NCBI GenBank assembly: GCA_945893145.1
Contig: CAMDDZ010000045.1
Span: forward strand, 1 to 42,973
Direction: 5' to 3'
From: Rhodoplanes serenus
GTDB lineage: Bacteria; Pseudomonadota; Alphaproteobacteria; Rhizobiales; Xanthobacteraceae
Length of the DNA: 42,973 nucleotides
Shown piece after piece: positions 25,080-32,600 of the stretch; the stretch's first letter is position 1; every line of letters starts with the position of its first letter. The position numbers were made by a program, and so were the translations under genes. A model generated the notes under the pieces. That model saw only the letters and a program-made list of their open reading frames with translations, had not been told where the DNA came from and searched no databases.

Positions 25080-25713
25080 CTTGGTGCATGTCATTGATGA
25101 CGATGAAGCCATGCGACATTCGTTGTCTTTCCTGCTTCGGACTGCAAACGTTAGCGTTCAAACCTACGAATCCGCCGCAGCTTTTCTCGCGAACTTGCCC
25201 AAGGTCACTGACGGCTGCATCATCACTGATGTTCGTATGCCGGGGATGAGCGGGATCGAGCTTCTGCGGCACCTTAAGGAGCTGAAAGTTGCGCTCCCGG
25301 TGATTGTCATTACAGGCCATGGCGATGTTCCGTTGGCCGTCGAAGCAATGAAAGACGGGGCGGCGGATTTCATCGAGAAGCCGTTCGACGACGAAGTCTT
25401 GATCTCGGCAGTTCGCTCAGCTTTGAATGTGCAGGCCACCGATCATGAACGGCAAGCACATCGTGCCGCGATCAACGACCGGCTGGCCCTCCTTTCCAAT
25501 CGCGAGCGGGAGGTGCTTGAGGGCTTGGTCGCAGGCCATCCGAACAAAACGATCGCGTACGATCTCGGAATCAGCCCGCGCACGGTCGAGATCTACCGCG
25601 CCAACGTCATGACAAAAATGGAAGCCGCAAGCCTGTCTGACCTCGTCCGCATGGCCGTGGTGGGGGGGATTCTCGACGTTGCGCCGACCTCCAGTGGCTC
25701 GAAAGCCCGCTGA
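25066..25713 (+). CDS. fixJ: Response regulator FixJ
   Basis: This 215-residue regulator has a receiver with phospho-acceptor Asp55 in [12 protein letters not shown], the acidic triad DDDE at 11-14 and [10 protein letters not shown] with the conserved Lys. A LuxR-type helix-turn-helix follows ([20 protein letters not shown], then [16 protein letters not shown]). Phosphorylated FixJ activates fixK and, in rhizobia, nifA. AGAGG precedes its ATG, which lies inside the fixL end, so expression is coupled. Length is typical (about 205). Confidence 0.95.
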   Translation: MPSDNLVHVIDDDEAMRHSLSFLLRTANVSVQTYESAAAFLANLPKVTDGCIITDVRMPGMSGIELLRHLKELKVALPVIVITGHGDVPLAVEAMKDGAADFIEKPFDDEVLISAVRSALNVQATDHERQAHRAAINDRLALLSNREREVLEGLVAGHPNKTIAYDLGISPRTVEIYRANVMTKMEAASLSDLVRMAVVGGILDVAPTSSGSKAR

Positions 25714-25751
25714 CCATTGCTTGGGCCCCGCAGATCGATGCAGCGGGTCCA

Positions 25752-25765
25752 TTGAGATAAATCAA
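25752..25765 (+). promoter_or_regulatory. FixK/FNR box TTGAGATAAATCAA
   Basis: Exact TTGA-N6-TCAA, 38 bases after the fixJ stop and 79 bases before the start of the single-domain receiver gene. The predicted start site is near 25800. Confidence 0.88.
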
Positions 25766-25844
25766 AGCAGATTGCGCTTTTTCCACGCCTACTGGTTCAC
25801 AGAGGTGGTCCACCGGCCGCCCGGCATTGGCGTGGAAGTTAGGA

Positions 25845-26237
25845 ATGATCGGCAAACTGGCAGTTCAATGTGGACCCATCGCCATCATTGATGACGACCT
25901 TGCGGTTCGGAATTCGCTCAAGTTTACCCTCGAAATCGAAGGTTTCGCCGTCCGGGTCTACGCCACCGGACAGGAACTGCTGAACGATTCTGAAGCGGCC
26001 CAGTACGGCTGCCTCGTCGTCGATCAAAATATGCCGGGCCTGAACGGACTTGATCTCATAGCCCAACTCCGAGACCGAAAAATTTTCGTGCCGGCCATTC
26101 TCATAACCAGCCATCCAAGTCGGGCGTTACGAGAGCGTGCCGCCTCTGCCAACATTCCGATTGTGGAGAAGCCGTTGCTGACTGGGGCTCTGATGGACGG
26201 CATCCACCACGCTTTGGCGCGGCCCCAATCGCACTGA
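25845..26237 (+). CDS. Single-domain response regulator (FixJ-like receiver only)
   Basis: This protein of about 130 residues starts MIGKLAVQCGPIAIIDDDLA. The receiver has Asp60 in LVVDQNMPGLNGLD, the acidic pocket IIDDD, a Ser in ILITSHPSRA and the Lys in IVEKPLLTG. No output domain follows. It resembles the FixJ receiver in the first 60 residues. Lying after fixLJ and behind a FixK box, it would be made only once the cascade is on. A phosphate sink or FixL feedback inhibitor (comparable in role to FixT) is plausible, but no data show the partner. Confidence 0.82.
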   Translation: MIGKLAVQCGPIAIIDDDLAVRNSLKFTLEIEGFAVRVYATGQELLNDSEAAQYGCLVVDQNMPGLNGLDLIAQLRDRKIFVPAILITSHPSRALRERAASANIPIVEKPLLTGALMDGIHHALARPQSH

Positions 26238-26251
26238 GCGAAAAGGTGTGT

Positions 26252-26274
26252 GCGATGCGCTACCAGCGCATCGC
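26252..26274 (+). terminator. Hairpin after the receiver gene
   Basis: A perfect 9-bp stem (GCGATGCGC 26252-26260, GCGCATCGC 26266-26274) with loop TACCA starts 15 bases after the receiver stop. No T-run follows, so it may end the transcript weakly or protect its 3' end. The rest of the spacer to 26428 shows nothing else. Confidence 0.5.
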
Positions 26275-26427
26275 TCCGAACAACTGTAGTGCTGCACTAT
26301 CTATGCTTTGGCCGCATCCGAACGGCATGCAGTGGTTGCTGTGCCGATAGCGGAACAATCGACAACAACGATTCACAGCCGCGCTTGTGGGCACTTGCGC
26401 ATCATTGCGGCGCGCTTGGCGATCACG

Positions 26428-27165
26428 TCAGGACGCCTTCGCTTCCTCCACATGGTCCTCATTTGGCGCGAGAAACACCATGCCGGACATCGGTTCAACC
26501 CAGGCCAGATGGTCGCGCACCCCTTTGACGCCGGGGATGTTTTCCGCCGCAACAGCCAAAGCCTGACGTTGCCGCTCATCGGTGATGGTACCCCAGAGCT
26601 CCACGACCCCATTGCGGACCACGACATCGATCAGCGCCAGCGGCGCCCATTTCTGTTTGTCGAGCTCAGCCAGCAACCGGCTGCGAATGGTCGCATCGTC
26701 GGGCGCGGGCGGTCCCATCTCCTTTGCCACACTGGCAAACGCGTGCAGCAGGTTGGCGCGGCTGATAATGCCGACAATCTTTTGTCCACGCATGACGGGA
26801 AGCCGTTTGATGCGATGCTGCTCCATGACCTTCACGACCTCGTCCAGCGGGACATCCTCCGCGACGGTGAGGGGGTCGAGCGACATGACTTCATCGACTC
26901 GGCGAGCGTGGGTGTGCGTGTATTCATCCGCGCGCTTGCCCGATGTGAGCAGATTCTCGATCCAGCGCGGGCGCTTTCGTTCGGTCCCCGTCTCGGCACG
27001 TCGCAGGAAGTCGCCTTCTGTGACAATGCCGACGAGGGCGCCCCCGGCATCGACCACCGGCAGGCCGCTGATCCGGTTCTGCAGCATCAAGCGTGCGGCA
27101 CGCAGGACCGTGGCATCAGGCTCGACCGAGACGACGCGCGTGGTCATCACATCCTTGGCTTTCAT
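26428..27165 (-). CDS. CBS-pair plus BON domain protein
   Basis: This 245-residue soluble protein has CBS 1 (about 1-60: MKAKDVMTTRVVSVEPDATV, GLPVVDAGGALVGIVTEGD). CBS 2 lies at about 95-150 (VDEVMSLDPLTVAEDVPLDE, RLPVMRGQKIVGIISRANLL). A BON domain follows at about 165-230 (DVVVRNGVVELWGTITDERQ, VKGVRDHLAWV). CBS pairs bind adenine nucleotides; BON domains usually bind lipids or membranes. The ATG at 27165 is favoured because a FixK box lies 62 bases upstream, giving a 27-base leader. It recalls the hypoxia-induced CBS protein Hrp1 of mycobacteria, but with an added BON domain. Confidence 0.85.
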   Translation of the reverse strand: MKAKDVMTTRVVSVEPDATVLRAARLMLQNRISGLPVVDAGGALVGIVTEGDFLRRAETGTERKRPRWIENLLTSGKRADEYTHTHARRVDEVMSLDPLTVAEDVPLDEVVKVMEQHRIKRLPVMRGQKIVGIISRANLLHAFASVAKEMGPPAPDDATIRSRLLAELDKQKWAPLALIDVVVRNGVVELWGTITDERQRQALAVAAENIPGVKGVRDHLAWVEPMSGMVFLAPNEDHVEEAKAS

Positions 27166-27226
27166 GGTTCTTCTCCATTCGAAAGAAACTGGCGAACGAA
27201 TAATGGCCGCTTTTGCCCAAGCCGTT

Positions 27227-27240
27227 TTGAGCCAAATCAA
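27227..27240. promoter_or_regulatory. FixK/FNR box TTGAGCCAAATCAA
   Basis: Exact TTGA-N6-TCAA, 62 bases before the CBS-BON gene (minus) and 111 bases before the His-rich protein gene (plus). It is best placed for the CBS-BON gene. Confidence 0.88.
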
Positions 27241-27350
27241 TTGACGGCTGACCAATCAGCTAAACCGGCATCCAATCGACGGATTCAAGTAACCTCGGGA
27301 GGGCGTAATTTTCTCTCTGCACCTTGGCAAAGACACAAACCGCTCCCTAC

Positions 27351-27740
27351 ATGGCGAACATGCAAACGGCCCGCCGACCAAACACCCTCGTCCGCACGGC
27401 CTTGGCCGTGGTGTTCGGCGTCATGAGTCTTTTGCACGGCCCCGTGATGACCTTCGCCAAGGCCAGCCCAGCACCAGCACATCATGCCATGAACTCCGAT
27501 AGCCATAAGGCTGGCCATCATCACCACCCCTCGGCCCACAACCAGCAATCCGCGCCGTCAATTCCGGATACGATTCCCGTTTGCAATGCACTCGGTTGTT
27601 TCATTGCGCTCGAATCCATTGCGATTGGCCCTCCGGCAGCGAGCCTCATTCCCATTGCGACATTGTCGCCGGCAGCCGCGCAAGCGATGGTGCCCGCATA
27701 TCTCGATCCTGTCGTCCCGCCTCCCCGTCTCCAAGTCTGA
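27351..27740 (+). CDS. Exported His-rich protein, possible metal binder
   Basis: This protein of about 129 residues starts MANMQTARRPNTLVRTALAV. A hydrophobic stretch (TALAVVFGVMSLLHGPVMTF) looks like a signal or anchor. A His cluster (HHAMNSDSHKAGHHHHPSAH) and the pair of cysteines in PVCNALGCFIAL follow. I do not recognise a named family. His-rich exported proteins beside DUF305 genes usually handle copper or similar ions. A TTG start at 27324 is in frame; no clear ribosome site favours either. The high His content and its neighbour at 27854 suggest a periplasmic metal role. Confidence 0.6.
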   Translation: MANMQTARRPNTLVRTALAVVFGVMSLLHGPVMTFAKASPAPAHHAMNSDSHKAGHHHHPSAHNQQSAPSIPDTIPVCNALGCFIALESIAIGPPAASLIPIATLSPAAAQAMVPAYLDPVVPPPRLQV

Positions 27741-27801
27741 ACGACCGAATATCGCAATTCGAACGGTGTCGGTGCTCCACGAAGCAAAGTGGCGCCGAAA
27801 C

Positions 27802-27846
27802 CAACAGACTTGAATTCAACAGACTTGAAGCCAACAGACTTGGAGA
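27802..27846 (+). repeat. Three tandem 15-bp units in the DUF305 leader
   Basis: CAACAGACTTGA recurs at exactly 15-base spacing (27802, 27817, 27832). The third unit ends GGAGA instead of GAAxx, and that GGAG is the ribosome site for the ATG at 27854. The junction of units 1 and 2 makes a perfect palindrome, TTGAATTCAA (27810-27819). Confidence 0.9.
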
Positions 27847-27853
27847 CTGAACA

Positions 27854-28324
27854 ATGAAGAAAGCTATTGTCTTTGCCGTGGCCGGGCTCGCGCTCGTTTC
27901 TGCGGCAGCCTACGCCCAAATGGTGCATGGTCCGGGTAGCAACTCGCCCATGCATCAGGATCAGGGAAGCATGATGGGACCAGGCCGAATGCACGGGAAC
28001 ATGATGCCCCGCGGCATGATGCACGGTAACACGGCTGGCCCGCAGGACATGCAGCCCAAAGGCGACGCCGGGCCGTCCAGCCTGGCGTTCCACGGCATCA
28101 ACATGAAGATGCACAGCGCGATGAACATCGCGTTCACGGGTAACGCCGACGCCGACTTCGTGAAGGGGATGATCCCCCATCACCTTGGTGCCGTCGAAAT
28201 GGCCAAGACTGTACTTGCTTTCGGCAAGGATCCCGAGGTGAGGAAGCTCGCCGAGGCAATCATCAAGGCGCAGGAAAGCGAGATCGCGTTCATGCAGGAT
28301 TGGGAGAAGAAGAACGGGCAGTAA
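27854..28324 (+). CDS. DUF305 family Met/His-rich exported protein
   Basis: This 156-residue protein has a signal peptide (MKKAIVFAVAGLALVSAAAY, cleavage near AYA-Q). A Met/His-rich segment follows (residues 22-70, including SMMGPGRMHGNMMPRGMMHG), then the DUF305 core FVKGMIPHHLGAVEMAKTVL with the HH pair typical of the family and IIKAQESEIAFMQDW. Such proteins are thought to bind copper or other soft metals in the periplasm. The preceding His-rich gene and CcoI fit a copper-supply theme. GGAG lies 8 bases before the start, inside the last unit of the 15-bp repeat. Confidence 0.88.
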   Translation: MKKAIVFAVAGLALVSAAAYAQMVHGPGSNSPMHQDQGSMMGPGRMHGNMMPRGMMHGNTAGPQDMQPKGDAGPSSLAFHGINMKMHSAMNIAFTGNADADFVKGMIPHHLGAVEMAKTVLAFGKDPEVRKLAEAIIKAQESEIAFMQDWEKKNGQ

Positions 28325-28339
28325 GCCCACGCTCGTCAT

Positions 28340-28376
28340 GCCGGCGGGGCGGTATGCGCCGTCCCGCCGGCGCTTT
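28340..28376 (+). terminator. Terminator-like hairpin after the DUF305 gene
   Basis: GCCGGCGGGGCGG (28340-28352) pairs with CCGTCCCGCCGGC (28359-28371), a 13-bp stem with one G-U pair and a 6-base loop, followed by GCTTT. The short T-run makes it weak but its position 15 bases after the stop supports it. Confidence 0.65.
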
Positions 28377-28400
28377 GCATATCAAGACTCCAACTCCCAT

Positions 28401-28414
28401 TTGATCTGGCTCAA
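28401..28414 (+). promoter_or_regulatory. FixK/FNR box TTGATCTGGCTCAA
   Basis: Exact TTGA-N6-TCAA, 63 bases before the transporter start at 28478. Class II activation would start transcription near 28449, giving a 29-base leader that contains GGAGG. Confidence 0.88.
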
Positions 28415-28477
28415 GGCGGCTTGCCGTTCTCCGATCGATTGTTGGCCATCTTTAGGCTCATCGTCGGAGGAAACGTC

Positions 28478-29995
28478 ATGTCGATCGCAGAATCGGCGCA
28501 GCGCGGACGCGCTGCCCAAGCCCCGGAGAAGCACCGGAGTTGGATTGCCAAGAACTGGGGTTTGTTGGCCGCCGTCGCGGCGCTGATCGCGATCCTGCTG
28601 CTGCCGACGCCCGCGGGCTTGCCGGTGGCCGGTCACCGCATGCTGGCGATCCTGGCATTCGCCGTCATCGTGTGGATGACAGAAGCGATCGATTACGCCG
28701 TCTCGGCGATCGTCATCGCCGCACTGATGGCATTCTTGCTCGGGCTTTCGCCCAATCCTGCAAACCCTAAGGCTCTGATGGGGACCGGCGCAGGCCTCGG
28801 CCTTGCCTTCAGCGGCTTCGCCAACACCGCCCTGGTTCTCGTCGCTTCGGCGCTATTCCTCGCCGCTGCCATGACCGCAACGGGCCTCGACAAGCGGATC
28901 GCGCTCTCCATTCTCTCGCGGGTGGGCGTGGAGACGCGCAATGTCATCATCGGCACGATCCTGGTCGGCTTTGTGATCGCCTTCCTGGTGCCCTCGACGA
29001 CGGCGCGCGTCTCATGTCTCGTTCCGATCACGCTGGGAATCATCGCGGCATTTGGCGCCAGCAAGAAAAGCGCGTTTGCAGCAACGTTGATGATCACGAC
29101 AGTTCAAACCGCGAGCATTTGGAACGTCGGCATCAAGACCGCGGCAGCGCAGAACATGGTCGCTGTCGGATTCATCGAAAAAACACTGCAGCACACCGTT
29201 ACCTGGCTGGAATGGCTGATCGCTGCCGCGCCGTTCAGCGTGCTGATGTCACTTGCGCTTTATTTCGTGATGACCCGGATGATGCCCCCCGAAGTGAAGG
29301 AAGCACCTGGAGGCGTCGAGGCGATCAGAAAATCGCTCGCCGATCTCGGCCCGATGAAGGCATCCGAGAAGAAGCTGCTGGCGATCTCGCTTACGCTGCT
29401 GGGGTTCTGGGCAACCGAGGGCGTGCTGCACAGCTTCGATACGAGCACGACCACAATCACCGCCGTGGCGCTCATGTTCATGCCCGGCGTCGGCATCCTG
29501 ACATGGAAGGACGCACAGCCGAGAATCCCGTGGGGCACGATCGTCCTGTTCGGTATTGGCATCAGTCTCGGTACCGCTTTGCTTCAGACCAAAGGCGCAA
29601 CCTGGCTGGCTGACATCGTCGTTGCGGAATTCGGCCTCAAGCAAGCAACGGCAATGTTCATTCTCGGCGTGATGAGCCTGTTCCTGGTCGTGATTCATCT
29701 CGGCTTCGCCAGCGCCACCGCTCTGGCGGCGGCCATGATTCCGATCGTGATCGCAGTTCTTCAAGGCGTTGCCACGCCAGGCATCAACATCGTCGGCATG
29801 ACGCTGTTGCTGCAATTCGTGGTGAGCTTCGGCTTCATCCTCGTGGTCAACGCGCCGCAGAACATGGTCGCCTATGGAACTGAGACGTTCGAGGCTCGTG
29901 ACTTCGTGCGCACCGGCTTGGTGCTGACGGCAATCGCCCTTGTGCTCGTCATGGTGCTCGGCGCGACGTACTGGCGCTGGTTGGGCTACGTGTGA
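28478..29995 (+). CDS. SLC13/DASS-type sodium:anion transporter
   Basis: This 505-residue protein starts MSIAESAQRGRAAQAPEKHR with GGAGG 7 bases upstream. About 12 hydrophobic helices follow. Segments such as VIVWMTEAIDYAVSAIVIAA near the first hairpin, AFLVPSTTARVSCLVPITLG and the late FILVVNAPQNMVAYGTETF match the divalent anion:Na+ symporter family, whose Ser-Asn-Thr signatures (here STTAR and NAPQN) form the substrate site. Substrates in the family are C4-dicarboxylates, citrate, 2-oxoglutarate or sulfate. The gene is followed by the 2-oxoacid oxidoreductase pair (stop and next frame nearly touching), so a 2-oxoacid or dicarboxylate substrate is a reasonable guess. Confidence 0.85.
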   Translation: MSIAESAQRGRAAQAPEKHRSWIAKNWGLLAAVAALIAILLLPTPAGLPVAGHRMLAILAFAVIVWMTEAIDYAVSAIVIAALMAFLLGLSPNPANPKALMGTGAGLGLAFSGFANTALVLVASALFLAAAMTATGLDKRIALSILSRVGVETRNVIIGTILVGFVIAFLVPSTTARVSCLVPITLGIIAAFGASKKSAFAATLMITTVQTASIWNVGIKTAAAQNMVAVGFIEKTLQHTVTWLEWLIAAAPFSVLMSLALYFVMTRMMPPEVKEAPGGVEAIRKSLADLGPMKASEKKLLAISLTLLGFWATEGVLHSFDTSTTTITAVALMFMPGVGILTWKDAQPRIPWGTIVLFGIGISLGTALLQTKGATWLADIVVAEFGLKQATAMFILGVMSLFLVVIHLGFASATALAAAMIPIVIAVLQGVATPGINIVGMTLLLQFVVSFGFILVVNAPQNMVAYGTETFEARDFVRTGLVLTAIALVLVMVLGATYWRWLGYV

Positions 29996-30006
29996 GGGAG
30001 AACTCA

Positions 30007-31725
30007 GTGTCTCGATCCTCCCTCTCGGTTGTATTTGCTGGAAGCGGCGGTGCCGGCGCCATGACGGCCGGCACCGTCTTTCTGCGCGCCGCCGCGCAAG
30101 CTGGTTATTACGGCCTGATGACCCAGCTGTTCGGACCGCAGGTGCGCGGCGGTGAGGCAGCAGCCTTGGTCCAGATTTCGACGGCTCCGATCGAGTGCCA
30201 ACCGGATCGGTTCGATCTCTTCGTCGCACTCGATTGGGACAAGGTCGAGCAGTTCGCGCCCGAGATTCCACTCGACCAGAGCAGCACCATCATCTCCAAC
30301 CCCGCCGATGGCGCCGTGCCCGCTAGCATTGCAAAGTCGAAGGCACGGCTCATTTCACTGTCAATGAACGACCCGGGTGCGACGCGGCTCGACAAGGCGT
30401 TGCGTGGCAAGCGGACAAATATGTTTGCGACGGGCGTCGTTGCAGGCCTTGTGGGACTAAGAGCGGAAAATCTGCGAATTGCCCTTGCCCAAGTCATGGT
30501 GGGTAAAAACGTCGATGTTATGGAGGCGAATACCACGGCCTTGGCGGCAGGCATCAAAGCTGCAACCGCTTTGGAACTGGGCTTCAAGCTCGAACCCACA
30601 CGAGAGATGCCGCGCTGGCTAATCACCGGCAACCAAGCCATCGGGCTTGGAGCTTTGCGCGGTGGCGTGCGATTTGTTGGCTGCTATCCAATCACGCCTG
30701 CAACGGATCTGGTGGAATGGTTGGCACCCGAGCTGCAAAAGCTCGGCGGCCGCCTGGCGCTGGCGGAAGACGAACTCGCATCCATCAATATGACTCTGGG
30801 CGCATCCTATGGCGGCGTGCCGGCGATGACGGTTACGTCCGGCCCAGGCTTGTCCTTGATGGTCGAGACCATCGGGCTCGCGGTGGCGGCCGAGGTCCCT
30901 GCTGTCCTGATCGATGTCATGCGCGCCGGTCCGTCCACCGGCATCCCATCGAAGACCGAACAGAGCGACGTGAATATCGCGATCTACGGAAGCCACGGCG
31001 ATGCGCCGCGTGTGGTGCTCGCGCCGATGTCGGTGGGCGATTGCATGACCACGGCCGAATGGGCGGTTTACTTGGCAGAATCGCTGCAAAGTCCCGTTAT
31101 CGTCCTCTCCGACCAGGCGCTGGGCCAGGCCCAAGCCGTGGTCGATCCGGGCCTAGCGCGCCCCAAACCGCTGCGGCGGCGGACGAACGGCGTCTCGCCC
31201 GGAGCGCAATTCAAACGCTACGCAATCGCCGCCGATCCCGTGACACCAATGCCCCGACCAGGCAGTCCCGGCTACCAATGGGTGGGTGAAGGCCTCACAC
31301 ACAATGAGGTCGGCATTCCGGTCGGCGGGGCTGGCGCGCATGTCGCGCAGATCAACAAGCGAGCCAAGAAGTTCGACCAGTTCGAGCCGGGCGAATGGTG
31401 GGGTCAGACCTGGGGGCAAGGCGACACTGCGATTCTCACGTTTGGGTCGAGCGTCGGGCCAGCACGCGAGGCGGCACAACGGCTCACCGGCGCCGGCCGC
31501 CCAACCCGTGTTATCGGCCTGCGCGTTCTCTCGCCAATTCCGCGCCAGGCGCTGGCGCAAGCGCTCAAAGGCGCTCGCCGCGTCGTGGTGCTCGAACAGA
31601 ATCACGGTGCTCAGCTCTACCGCCATCTGCTCGGCAACAAGGCTGTGCCGGTGACGACCGAGAGCATCGCGCGGCCTGGTCCGCTGCCGTTCCGTCCGGC
31701 CGAGATCGCGGCGCATCTTGCCTAG
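30007..31725 (+). CDS. 2-oxoacid:acceptor oxidoreductase, fused gamma-alpha subunit (KorA-like)
   Basis: This protein of about 572 residues has a gamma-type domain (about 1-180: VVFAGSGGAGAMTAGTVFLR, GPQVRGGEAAALVQIS). A pyrimidine-binding alpha domain follows (about 205-570: GVRFVGCYPITPATDLVEWL, LAEDELASINMTLGASYGG, TSGPGLSLMVETIGLAVAAE, VLEQNHGAQLYRHLLG). With KorB it would oxidise a 2-oxoacid with CoA to acyl-CoA and reduce ferredoxin, or run in reverse. I prefer GTG 30007, which has GGGAG 6 bases upstream, over GTG 29992, which overlaps the transporter stop. No ferredoxin (delta) subunit gene is adjacent. The substrate is probably 2-oxoglutarate by family likeness. Confidence 0.88.
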   Translation: MSRSSLSVVFAGSGGAGAMTAGTVFLRAAAQAGYYGLMTQLFGPQVRGGEAAALVQISTAPIECQPDRFDLFVALDWDKVEQFAPEIPLDQSSTIISNPADGAVPASIAKSKARLISLSMNDPGATRLDKALRGKRTNMFATGVVAGLVGLRAENLRIALAQVMVGKNVDVMEANTTALAAGIKAATALELGFKLEPTREMPRWLITGNQAIGLGALRGGVRFVGCYPITPATDLVEWLAPELQKLGGRLALAEDELASINMTLGASYGGVPAMTVTSGPGLSLMVETIGLAVAAEVPAVLIDVMRAGPSTGIPSKTEQSDVNIAIYGSHGDAPRVVLAPMSVGDCMTTAEWAVYLAESLQSPVIVLSDQALGQAQAVVDPGLARPKPLRRRTNGVSPGAQFKRYAIAADPVTPMPRPGSPGYQWVGEGLTHNEVGIPVGGAGAHVAQINKRAKKFDQFEPGEWWGQTWGQGDTAILTFGSSVGPAREAAQRLTGAGRPTRVIGLRVLSPIPRQALAQALKGARRVVVLEQNHGAQLYRHLLGNKAVPVTTESIARPGPLPFRPAEIAAHLA

Positions 31726-31737
31726 TGGAGCACAGTC

Positions 31738-32592
31738 ATGAATGACGTCACCGCAACCGAAGCTCACTGCGTCAGGGCGTTGGCCGCGAAGGATTTCATG
31801 TCCGGCGCGCATCCGATCTGGTGCCCCGGCTGCGGTGATTATGGCGTACTGGCGGGGCTCGAGAGAGCGCTGGCACTCCACGGCCGGCCGCCGCATGAAG
31901 TGGCCTTGATCTCCGGCATCGGTTGCTCGTCGCGACTTCCAGCCTATACGAACTGCTACGGCTTCCACGGCGTCCACGGACGCGCGCTGGCGTTCGCGAC
32001 CGGCCTCAAGCTCGCGCGCCCTGACCTCGAAGTCATCACGGTGGGCGGCGACGGCGACGGTTACTCCATCGGCGGCAATCATTTTATCCACGCCTGCCGC
32101 CGCAACGTCGACATGCTCTACATCGTGATGGATAATCGCGTGTACGGCATGACCAAGGGCCAGCCATCGCCGACCACCGAGCCCGACTGGGACAGCGAGA
32201 TTGCGCCGGGTGGTATTGGCCTTCGTCCGTTCAATCCGCTAGCGGTTGCGGTCGCCTCGGGCGCAAACTTCGTCGCGCGCGCCTTCGCGGGCCAACCCGA
32301 TCACCTTGCCCAATTGGTTGTGGAAGGAATCCGTTGGCCGGGCTTTGCGTTCATCGAGGTTCTGAGCCCGTGCATCACATTCCGGCCGGAGCAGTTCGAC
32401 TGGAAGGCCAAGGTGCGACACGATGAGGCGATGATTCAAAACGACCGCGCGGCGGCCATAGCCGCCACTCTCGCCGACGATGGTTTCAATCTGGGCGTAG
32501 TATTCAAGGGTGAGCGCGCGGCGGTAACAAAGCCCAGCCAACCGATTGCGCCGCTCTCCGATATCGAGAGACAATTCACCGTCGGCACCTGA
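31738..32592 (+). CDS. 2-oxoacid:acceptor oxidoreductase beta subunit (KorB-like, TPP-binding)
   Basis: This 284-residue subunit has WCPGCGDYGVL (Cys29, Cys32), GIGCSSRLPAYTNCYG (Cys63) and LSPCITF (Cys212), the four cysteines expected to hold a 4Fe-4S cluster. The TPP motif is GGDGDGYSIGGNHFIHACRR, followed by MDNRVYGMTKGQPSPTT, a hallmark of KorB. It pairs with the preceding subunit (12-base gap). Such two-subunit enzymes are oxygen-sensitive or oxygen-tolerant depending on lineage. Its place behind a FixK box suggests use under low oxygen, for instance to supply reduced ferredoxin. Confidence 0.92.
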   Translation: MNDVTATEAHCVRALAAKDFMSGAHPIWCPGCGDYGVLAGLERALALHGRPPHEVALISGIGCSSRLPAYTNCYGFHGVHGRALAFATGLKLARPDLEVITVGGDGDGYSIGGNHFIHACRRNVDMLYIVMDNRVYGMTKGQPSPTTEPDWDSEIAPGGIGLRPFNPLAVAVASGANFVARAFAGQPDHLAQLVVEGIRWPGFAFIEVLSPCITFRPEQFDWKAKVRHDEAMIQNDRAAAIAATLADDGFNLGVVFKGERAAVTKPSQPIAPLSDIERQFTVGT

Positions 32593-32600
32593 CCGGCTCG

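Noticed and set aside
27241..27256. Second possible FixK site TTGACGGCTGACCAAT next to the real box at 27227
   Set aside because: The right half is ACCA/CCAA rather than TCAA at the required spacing.
26308..27426. Plus-strand frame of 372 codons
   Set aside because: Antisense to the CBS-BON gene and crosses a FixK box and the next promoter; no domain seen.
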